A DNA stretch of 64,000 nucleotides, from contig JAQTTG010000006.1 of assembly GCA_028710885.1 (NCBI GenBank), forward strand, positions 1-64,000, read 5' to 3'. Source of the stretch: Sulfuricurvum sp. Its GTDB lineage: Bacteria > Campylobacterota > Campylobacteria > Campylobacterales > Sulfurimonadaceae. Position 1 is the stretch's first letter, and the number at the start of each line of letters is the position of its first letter. The notes below the pieces were generated by a model that saw only the letters and a program-made list of their open reading frames with translations, was not told the origin of the DNA and searched no databases. The translations under genes were made by a program, and so were the position numbers. Below are positions 26,747 through 34,155 of this stretch, in pieces.

Positions 26747-28246
26747 ATGAAACTCCATAAAGACATTTACAGATTTCTAGTATGTATCGTGCTTTTTATG
26801 CTAAGTTTTAACTGTAAATCAGAAACAAAAGCAGCGGCAACCATTTCTTCTACTAGCGTTGCCGGCACATTAACAGTTTCTGCCGATGGTGTTTTTATGC
26901 GTAATGGTAAGCCCTATCAGGGTATTGGTGTGAATTATTACGACGCATTTGTTAGGACAATTGCTAATACATCAAATAAAACTTACAATGCCGGATTTAA
27001 ATATTTGAGCGACAATAAAATTCCTTTTATCCGTTTCTCTGCCAATGGTTTTTACCCTAAAGCTCTTCAATTGTATCAAACAAACAGAACAACTTATTTT
27101 GCCTTACTTGATGAGTTTGTAAAATCAGCGGAATCTTATGGTATAGGATTAATCCCATCATTGTTCTTTAATCTTACTGCAGTGCCAGATTTGGTAGGAG
27201 AGCACGTTAATCAATGGGGTAATCCGAATAGCAAGACGATTGCTTTTATGCGCACCTATACCAGTGAAATGGTAAGCAGGTATAAAGATTCACCGGCCAT
27301 TTGGGGTTGGGAATTTGGAAATGAATATAATGCATTTGCGGACTACCTGGATCAGTCGATTAATTTTTTGCCTAAAGTTGATACTGCTAATGGGACACCA
27401 GCTTCGAGGACACTTGAAGACGCCACTACCACTGATACTTTTGTCTCTGCCATGAATGAGTTTGCCAAAACTGTAAAACAATATGATCCGGACAGGGCCA
27501 TCTTCAGTGGAAATGCGTTCCCTGCTCCGAATATTTACCATCGTTACGTATTTAAAAATTGGACGCAAGACTCTTCAACTGAATATACAGCCTTGCTCCG
27601 ATTACAGAATCCATCCGTATTTGGGACTCTAACAATCCATCCGTATCCTTATCATGAGTTTACTCATTTCTCCGACTTTAAAGCAAGCCTTGCGCAAATG
27701 ATTCAGGAGTCCGTGAGATCTTCAAAGGAATTGAAGAAAGCATTGTTTATTGGCGAATTTGGTGCACCCGAAACACTTGGGGCAACCGTTGCAGCCCAGA
27801 AATTTCAGGATCTTTTAAATGCAATAATTGATAACAAAGTTCAACTTGCAGCACTTTGGGTATTCGATTTTTCCTCTCAGGAAGGTACCGACAATGTTAC
27901 TCCAACCAACAGTCGTAAATATATGCTAGATGCCATTATAAAGGCCAATGCACAATTTTTGCTCTCAGCAGGGATTAACGAAACTGTAAAAAATAATACA
28001 AACTGTTCTGTTTATCCAAACCCTGCAACAGATGTAGTTCAGTTAAAAGTGGATAATTGGTCTATGCTCGACATGAAATCAATGAGTTATCAGCTTTACG
28101 ATATGCAGGGACAACTGTTGGAAACAAAAAAAATTGAATCAGAACTCACGAATATAGCAATAAGTAAATTTGCTCCTTCTATTTATTTTATGAAAGTAAT
28201 TCAAGAAAACAAAGAAGTTAAAGTGTTCAAAATTAATAAAGATTAA
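26747..28246 (+). CDS. GH5-like endo-glycosidase with lipobox and T9SS tail, tandem copy 3
   Basis: The 499-residue product repeats the GH5 barrel of the two preceding genes (acid/base E193, nucleophile E337 in IGEFGAP). It then adds about 85 residues of T9SS type A sorting domain (VYPNPATDVVQLKV, YDMQGQLLETKK, SIYFMKVIQENKEVKVFKINKD). Its N-terminus still looks like a lipoprotein signal (MLSFNCKSET). Having both a lipobox and a T9SS tail is unusual, because T9SS cargo normally carries a plain Sec signal. The added tail is homologous to the tail of the small protein at 11742, and the gene 14 bp downstream begins with the domain that follows that protein, so the tail arrived with its neighbourhood. 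Confidence 0.85.
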   Translation: MKLHKDIYRFLVCIVLFMLSFNCKSETKAAATISSTSVAGTLTVSADGVFMRNGKPYQGIGVNYYDAFVRTIANTSNKTYNAGFKYLSDNKIPFIRFSANGFYPKALQLYQTNRTTYFALLDEFVKSAESYGIGLIPSLFFNLTAVPDLVGEHVNQWGNPNSKTIAFMRTYTSEMVSRYKDSPAIWGWEFGNEYNAFADYLDQSINFLPKVDTANGTPASRTLEDATTTDTFVSAMNEFAKTVKQYDPDRAIFSGNAFPAPNIYHRYVFKNWTQDSSTEYTALLRLQNPSVFGTLTIHPYPYHEFTHFSDFKASLAQMIQESVRSSKELKKALFIGEFGAPETLGATVAAQKFQDLLNAIIDNKVQLAALWVFDFSSQEGTDNVTPTNSRKYMLDAIIKANAQFLLSAGINETVKNNTNCSVYPNPATDVVQLKVDNWSMLDMKSMSYQLYDMQGQLLETKKIESELTNIAISKFAPSIYFMKVIQENKEVKVFKINKD

Positions 28247-28260
28247 ATAGAAATTAAATT

Positions 28261-29937
28261 ATGAAAAGGTTATTTTTAATTATAGTGGCAGTTTTATTAA
28301 CTGCTAACGTGTTACTACCACAGTATTTAAGTGCTCAAATACCACAAAAGATAAGCTATCAAGCAGTAATTCGCGATAACAATAATGCACTTGTAGCCAA
28401 CATTCAAGTCGGTATGAGAATTAGCATACTGTTTGGTTCGGCCAACGGAGCAGTCATTTACAGCGAAACCCAAACACCCACTACCAATGCCAATGGTTTG
28501 GTTAATATCGAAATAGGTGGAGGTACTGGCTTTAGCACTATTAATTGGGCTACTAATGCTTATTTCATTAAAACTGAAACTGACCCAGTTGGTGGTACAA
28601 ATTATATTCGGACGGAAACCACCCAATTGTTAAGCGTTCCTTATGCTTTGCACGCGAAAAAGATAGAACAAATGTCGAGTTTGACGCAGGTGCAAATTGA
28701 TGCATTAACGCCTGTTCCGGGTTTAATGGTTTACAATATTACAACTCAACAACCAAATTTTTACAATGGTACAGAATGGAGAGGTGTTGTTGCAGGAAAT
28801 GCAACAGGTGCAAATAAAAGTTATCCTAACGCAGTAGGTCTTCTTCCTAACAATTACTTAACTGAAGGTAATCTTGATAGGCTTTTTACGGTTTTTAACA
28901 AAGCCCTAAATGGTGGAAATGTGGTAATTGGAGGACTTGGTGGTTCTATCACTGAAGGAACTGCATCGACAAGTGTTGATAAACGTTATATTAACATAGT
29001 ATATGTGTGGTGGAAAAATACTTTCCCAAAGGCAAATATTACATTGATTAATGCAGGAATTGGATCTACTGCATCTGATTATGGTGCAATGCGTGTAAAT
29101 CGCGATCTACTTTCTAAAAATCCTGACTTTGTTGTAGTAGATTATGCTGTTAACGATGCAACATCTGAACCTGAGTATAAATTATCTTTTGAAGGTGTGG
29201 TGAGGCAGATACTAAAAGCTCCACAACATCCTGCTGTCATGTTGCTTTTTATGACAACAAATGCCGGAGTGAACTCTCAGGATTTTAAGATTCCTGTCGG
29301 AATTAAATATGAATTACCAATGGTTAATTACCATGATGCAGTCTGGCCTGAAGTACAAGCTGGCAGACTCATTTGGTCGACAATTGGTAACGACTACATA
29401 CATCCTAATGATGTTGGGCATGCCTTGACTGCAGAAATGATTTGCCTTGCATTGGATAAAGCCTATCAGAAATATAACTCAGCGAACGTACCTGTAATAA
29501 ACTCGACACTTCCTGCCCCAATTTTTTCGAATTGGTATGAATTTACCTCTCTCTACGACGGTGCAAGTCTCGTACCGGCAACTAATACCGGTTGGACTTA
29601 TGATGGAAGTGTTGCATCGAGGGCTGGTTATAGGAGTTCCACTCCTGGGAGTGTACTTACATTTCAACTTAGTGGTAAAGTAATTTATTTTTCGTGTTGG
29701 AAAACAAATGGAAATGCAGGCAAAGTCAACGTTACCGTTGATGGAGTGAATCCAGTCGTTGTTGATTCTTGGTTTGATCAAACAACCTTTTCGTACAGGT
29801 ATATGCTCAAAATCGCCAATAATTTAAGCTCTGGAAACCATATTGTCCGAATTGAACTTTTAGCGGATAAAAATTCTTTAAGCACAGGAAATGAATTTAA
29901 GGTGCTTTGCGTAGGATCAGCAGGAGTTGGATTATAA
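28261..29937 (+). CDS. SGNH-family carbohydrate esterase with 'SYQAxxR' N-terminal domain
   Basis: The 558-residue product has a signal peptide (to LSAQ, about 29), the 'SYQAxxR' domain shared with the genes at 10639 and 12254 (30-175), an SGNH hydrolase domain (about 200-405) and a C-terminal jelly-roll-like module (430-558). The catalytic set is visible: Ser229 in GGSITEG, Gly in NAGIGS, Asn298 in YAVND, and Asp378/His381 in NDYIHPNDVGH. It probably removes acetyl or similar esters from polysaccharide. It starts 14 bp after a T9SS-tailed GH5 enzyme and is likely co-expressed with it. Ester specificity is unknown. Confidence 0.85.
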   Translation: MKRLFLIIVAVLLTANVLLPQYLSAQIPQKISYQAVIRDNNNALVANIQVGMRISILFGSANGAVIYSETQTPTTNANGLVNIEIGGGTGFSTINWATNAYFIKTETDPVGGTNYIRTETTQLLSVPYALHAKKIEQMSSLTQVQIDALTPVPGLMVYNITTQQPNFYNGTEWRGVVAGNATGANKSYPNAVGLLPNNYLTEGNLDRLFTVFNKALNGGNVVIGGLGGSITEGTASTSVDKRYINIVYVWWKNTFPKANITLINAGIGSTASDYGAMRVNRDLLSKNPDFVVVDYAVNDATSEPEYKLSFEGVVRQILKAPQHPAVMLLFMTTNAGVNSQDFKIPVGIKYELPMVNYHDAVWPEVQAGRLIWSTIGNDYIHPNDVGHALTAEMICLALDKAYQKYNSANVPVINSTLPAPIFSNWYEFTSLYDGASLVPATNTGWTYDGSVASRAGYRSSTPGSVLTFQLSGKVIYFSCWKTNGNAGKVNVTVDGVNPVVVDSWFDQTTFSYRYMLKIANNLSSGNHIVRIELLADKNSLSTGNEFKVLCVGSAGVGL

Positions 29938-29966
29938 AAATATAAAAATATTAAAAAACAAAAAAT

Positions 29967-31577
29967 ATGAAAAAATGGATATTGAGTATACTTATTTGTT
30001 TTATTTCTGCTTTAATTATAAAAGCACAGGATACTTCAAAAGAACTTAGGATTTCAATTGAAAAAGGTGAAAGTGTCTGGGCTGGAGTTGTTATGGATGG
30101 GCATCTAATGCCATTACACGAAAAATACAGTATGGATTTTTATGCAAATAATAAGAGTAACCAGATACAACCGGTTGTACTTACCAATAAAGGGCAGTTT
30201 GTATGGAGTGAAGAGCCATTCAAATTTGAAATAACAGCAAATGAAATTATTATAACTAAAAACCTTGGAAAGATTATTTCCGGAAAACAAGGTACAACAC
30301 TGAAGGAAGTAAGAAACTTTGTTTCACAAAAATACTTTCCAGCAAGTGGGAAAATGCCGGATGAATTGCTTTTTTCTGCACCACAATATAATACCTGGAT
30401 TGAATTAAATTATGACCAGAGTCAGGCGAGAATATTAAAGTATGCAAAGGCAATTGTGGACAATGGGTTTCCTCCAGGGGTAATTATGATTGACGACACC
30501 TGGCAAGAAGATTATGGACTTTGGGATTTTCACCCACGTCGTTTCCCAAATCCCAAAGAAATGGTACATCAATTACATCAAATGGGTTTTAAAGTCATGC
30601 TTTGGGTATGTCCTTTTGTAAGTCCAGATCAGACACTGATTTATAATTCTTTAAAAAAGGATAAAGCACTATTATTAGAAAAAAATAAATCCACTGATAT
30701 TTGGAAAACCACAGATGATCCAATTATGATACGCTGGTGGGATGGTGTTTCCGCAGAACTGGACTTTTCAAATCCTGTTGCTGTAAAATGGTTTAATAAT
30801 CAATTAGATCGATTAGTAAATGACTATGGTGTTGATGGATTTAAATTTGACGCAGCTGATACACGTTTTTATCCGGCATATTCATTAAGTATGGGAAATG
30901 TGATACCGAATACTCAGACCGAATTGTATGCCCAGTTCGGACTACGTTTTCCTTTAAACGAATATAGGGCTTGTTGGAAAATGGGTGGGCAAGCTCTTGT
31001 TCAACGTTTGCATGATAAAGCGCACAGTTGGTCAGATTTACAAAAGCTTATTCCAAGCATGATTATTGAAGGATTAGTAGGATATACATTTTCTTGTCCT
31101 GATATGATAGGGGGTGGTTTGTTGTCAGGATTCGAGGACGAATCAAAAATCAATCAGGATCTTGTAGTTCGCTCAGCGCAATGTCATGCATTGATGCCTA
31201 TGATGCAGTTCTCTGTAGCACCATGGAGAGTATTGGATAAAGAGCACTTAGCTGCTGTTAAAAAGGCAGTTGAATACAGACAAAAATTTGTTCCGTTAAT
31301 TCTGAAGTTAGCAAAAGAATCAGCCATATCTGGTGAATCTATTTTAAAGAGTTTAGAATATGTCTTTCCTGATCAAGGATTTGCAAATACAATTGATCAA
31401 TTTATGCTGGGGGATGATATATTAGTTGCTCCGATGCTCAACAGTGGTGACACAAGAGATGTAAAATTGCCAAAAGGGACATGGATTGACGATCTTGGAG
31501 TAAAATATAAAGGTGGAAGTACGATAAAAATAAATGTACCAATTAATCGGCTTGCTTATTTTATAAGGAAGAAATAG
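29967..31577 (+). CDS. GH31 family glycosidase, copy 1
   Basis: The 536-residue product has a signal peptide (to IKAQ, about 21) and a GH31 barrel: PPGVIMIDDTWQEDYGLWDF, MGFKVMLWVCPFVSPD, and the nucleophile Asp295 in GVDGFKFDAAD, followed by a SCPDMIGGG motif. The arrangement resembles the MYORG-like branch of GH31, in which alpha-galactosidase activity is known, more than classical alpha-glucosidases. It is therefore a candidate periplasmic exo-alpha-galactosidase; alpha-xylosidase is the main alternative. A paralogue lies at 37364. Confidence 0.85.
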   Translation: MKKWILSILICFISALIIKAQDTSKELRISIEKGESVWAGVVMDGHLMPLHEKYSMDFYANNKSNQIQPVVLTNKGQFVWSEEPFKFEITANEIIITKNLGKIISGKQGTTLKEVRNFVSQKYFPASGKMPDELLFSAPQYNTWIELNYDQSQARILKYAKAIVDNGFPPGVIMIDDTWQEDYGLWDFHPRRFPNPKEMVHQLHQMGFKVMLWVCPFVSPDQTLIYNSLKKDKALLLEKNKSTDIWKTTDDPIMIRWWDGVSAELDFSNPVAVKWFNNQLDRLVNDYGVDGFKFDAADTRFYPAYSLSMGNVIPNTQTELYAQFGLRFPLNEYRACWKMGGQALVQRLHDKAHSWSDLQKLIPSMIIEGLVGYTFSCPDMIGGGLLSGFEDESKINQDLVVRSAQCHALMPMMQFSVAPWRVLDKEHLAAVKKAVEYRQKFVPLILKLAKESAISGESILKSLEYVFPDQGFANTIDQFMLGDDILVAPMLNSGDTRDVKLPKGTWIDDLGVKYKGGSTIKINVPINRLAYFIRKK

Positions 31578-32389
31578 AAGTGTTAAATAGTTTGTCATAT
31601 TTTGTTTTTTCTCGAGTGTTTTGAAATTTATTTATGGTTAGGGAAAGATGAAATTTATTTGAAAAAGTTGTACTAATGGCTTGAAAAATATGTTGCTTAT
31701 TTATTGATCACCAGGGATTCGGATGGTGATGGGTGTTTGGAGGCATAGACAGTCTTTGTGATACCAATGAATACAATACCTCAAGGATGACAGTTGCAAC
31801 AAATTTAATACCATATGATTTTGATCCAACTCATGAGAATGGAAAAAATACAAATTAAGCGGGCTCTTTGACTCAAAACACGATTTAGAAAATTCATTGC
31901 CAGTTTCCATAGAATTAATTGATGTTATGTCATACTACTAGTGTACACTACAAACTTAAATTAAAATTTTATGAAATCCTGGTAATGGATTATAAACTAT
32001 TGGTAATAGAAATCGGAAATATTATACCTAACCTGGACAAGCCAGAATTAAGATTGGAACGCGGAAGGTACATTCTGACTTTGCGGAACTACGCTGATTT
32101 GGCGGATTAAAAACGGATTAGAAAAATACTACGTTATTTGATTTTATGACTGATCATTGTCTATTATGAATAAGACAGTTAGAAGTAAATTATGCAATAT
32201 TGTGCCAAGAAATACACGAATTTGAGAATTAAGATACTAATGGGTCTTTTGTTGGCTATGTAACAAGAATGCCTTAGAGTAATATAAAAAAGTTGAATTT
32301 ACAAAGCTATTGACAATATATTAGCAAACCATTCTTTCTAGCAGTAAAAAAATAAAAAAATAAAAAATAAAAAAAATAATCATTGACGA
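31578..32389. other. 812-bp intergenic stretch with decayed coding remnants
   Basis: No intact gene. A frame from about 31725 to 31860 reads FGGIDSLCDTNEYNTSRM and continues through LIPYDFDPTHEN, which looks like protein-coding sequence, but it lacks a start and is cut off. A 63-residue frame at 31919-32110 has no recognisable family. I read this as the remains of one or more lost genes between the GH31 and the following enzyme. Confidence 0.45.
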
Positions 32390-33916
32390 ATGAAACATAT
32401 TAAAAATTACAAAAGGAATGGCTTGAAAGTTATTATTGCTTTTTACCTAGTTACGGGACAAATTATTTGTTTAGGACAATCTTCACAAATCAAACCAGCA
32501 GTTCTATTGAAAGTGTACAACGATTCGGTATTGATGACCGACTTTCTGGGTGTGAACGGGGTATATCATGGTTTTGCATATATGCCTGAACAAATAAAAA
32601 AAGGAATGAACGACGATGATAGAAATCGTGAGTTCTCCAGAGTAAAGAACATGGACTTGAAAATAGCACGTACTTGGTATCGAACCGATTGGGCTTGTGG
32701 CGACAACATGTACAATGATTTTAACTGGGAAACAGAGAAGATGAAAGCCTTTTATTTATGGCTGGATAAAATGAAAGAATTGAAAGTTGATGTTGCCATA
32801 CAAGCAGGTTGGTGGTTTACTAAAGATACGTATCCTTGGGTGATAGGGAAAGAAAATACCGCAATTGGACCACAGCCAGATAAAGACCCGCAACGGTTTG
32901 CCCAATGGGTAAATGAATCGTTGTATCAATTGATTAAAGTGAAAGGTTATACTAATATTAAGTATCTTGTGCTATTTACCGAGACATTGAATTACCCTGC
33001 AGGAATTCTTCCTTCAGGATATACAAAACCTGAATATTTCTATAAGGTTAGTAAGACAATACATGATAAGTTAGTTAAATCAGGTTTGAGATCTTTAATA
33101 AAATTTGTTGGACCCAATAGTGGATCTACCGATACTGCGGCATGGGTTGGCTGGTCAGTACATAACATGGATAAAGTAATTGATATTTACAGCTGGCATA
33201 ATTACAATGGTGGTAAAAATAACGGCAATACACCTTTGGAATATGCTGGTTGGAAAAAGATTGTAGATGTAGGACGAATTAAAGTGAAACAAACCGGAAA
33301 ACCATTTTGGATGGATGAGTATGGTGCAAGCCGTCCTGATGAAAGCGTTCGTAGTAGAGCAGACTATGGAAACTATCTTGCCCAAGCTGTTGCAGCTTTT
33401 ACAAATGAAGGTGTTCAAACTTCCCTTGTTTGGTTATTGTTCGATCAACAATATGTAGCACCGTTAGAAGTGACAACTAATAAAGATAGTTTTTACGCTG
33501 GAGTACATCGTTGGGGGCTTACCAAATGGCCGCATGATAATGTAGTTGATTCTGAAAGTCCCTATCCTGCCTGGTATGCTTTCAGTATGATGAGTAAATA
33601 TTTGGGAGGACGAAACCATACGAAGGTTTATAAAACCAATAGTGCTGATAGCGTATATGTTGTTGCGACACAACCTAATAACAAGGAATTGTCTGTCATG
33701 GTTGTCAATGCTTCTCATTCCGCAAAAAGAATCAAGGTGGAATTTCATCAAAAAATAAATGGAATACTTGAGCGACACTTGTATAATCCGGCTAAGCTTG
33801 AAATTACAAAAGATGCCACTATTATTGGGTCAGACAAAAAGATAGATATTAAGAACCGTTCATTTGGCGATGAACTTCCATCTCGCGGAGTTGCAATTTA
33901 CACGACATTAAAGTGA
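32390..33916 (+). CDS. Clan GH-A-like secreted glycosidase of unknown family
   Basis: The 508-residue product has an N-terminal hydrophobic segment (IIAFYLVTGQIICLGQ). A (beta/alpha)8-type barrel is suggested by LKIARTWYRTDW (strand 2), IKYLVLFTETLN with a candidate acid/base Glu198, IDIYSWHNYNGG (strand 6), and GKPFWMDEYGASR with a candidate nucleophile Glu310. The usual Asn before the acid/base Glu of clan A is Thr here. A small C-terminal beta domain follows. I cannot assign a CAZy family; GH39- and GH5-type proteins are the nearest in feel. It starts after an 812-bp gap and so may have its own promoter. Confidence 0.6.
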   Translation: MKHIKNYKRNGLKVIIAFYLVTGQIICLGQSSQIKPAVLLKVYNDSVLMTDFLGVNGVYHGFAYMPEQIKKGMNDDDRNREFSRVKNMDLKIARTWYRTDWACGDNMYNDFNWETEKMKAFYLWLDKMKELKVDVAIQAGWWFTKDTYPWVIGKENTAIGPQPDKDPQRFAQWVNESLYQLIKVKGYTNIKYLVLFTETLNYPAGILPSGYTKPEYFYKVSKTIHDKLVKSGLRSLIKFVGPNSGSTDTAAWVGWSVHNMDKVIDIYSWHNYNGGKNNGNTPLEYAGWKKIVDVGRIKVKQTGKPFWMDEYGASRPDESVRSRADYGNYLAQAVAAFTNEGVQTSLVWLLFDQQYVAPLEVTTNKDSFYAGVHRWGLTKWPHDNVVDSESPYPAWYAFSMMSKYLGGRNHTKVYKTNSADSVYVVATQPNNKELSVMVVNASHSAKRIKVEFHQKINGILERHLYNPAKLEITKDATIIGSDKKIDIKNRSFGDELPSRGVAIYTTLK

Positions 33917-34090
33917 CTTAGAAAATTAATTTTAGGTTTGTTAAATGAAAATTCTCTAAATTATAAATTTTAACCATATAAGGCACATAAGTAACCACTT
34001 TGGTTTAATATTGATGTTAAATTCTGTTTCGTACTTTAATGCTTATATGAGTTTGTCTTGCTTATGTTTTCTTATGTGGCTTGTATGGTG

Positions 34091-34135
34091 AATACTTATT
34101 TTTACATTTTGTTTGGTAATGTAAAAATAAGTATT
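34091..34135. repeat. Perfect 18-bp inverted repeat just upstream of a start codon
   Basis: Bases 34091-34108 are the exact reverse complement of 34118-34135, with a 9-base loop. The arm is AT-rich. The repeat ends 20 bases before ATG 34156. It could terminate the upstream gene, protect the 5' end of the downstream mRNA, or be a small palindromic element. No T run follows, which argues against a plain terminator. Confidence 0.75.
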
Positions 34136-34155
34136 ATCTTGTAAAAAATAAAAAC

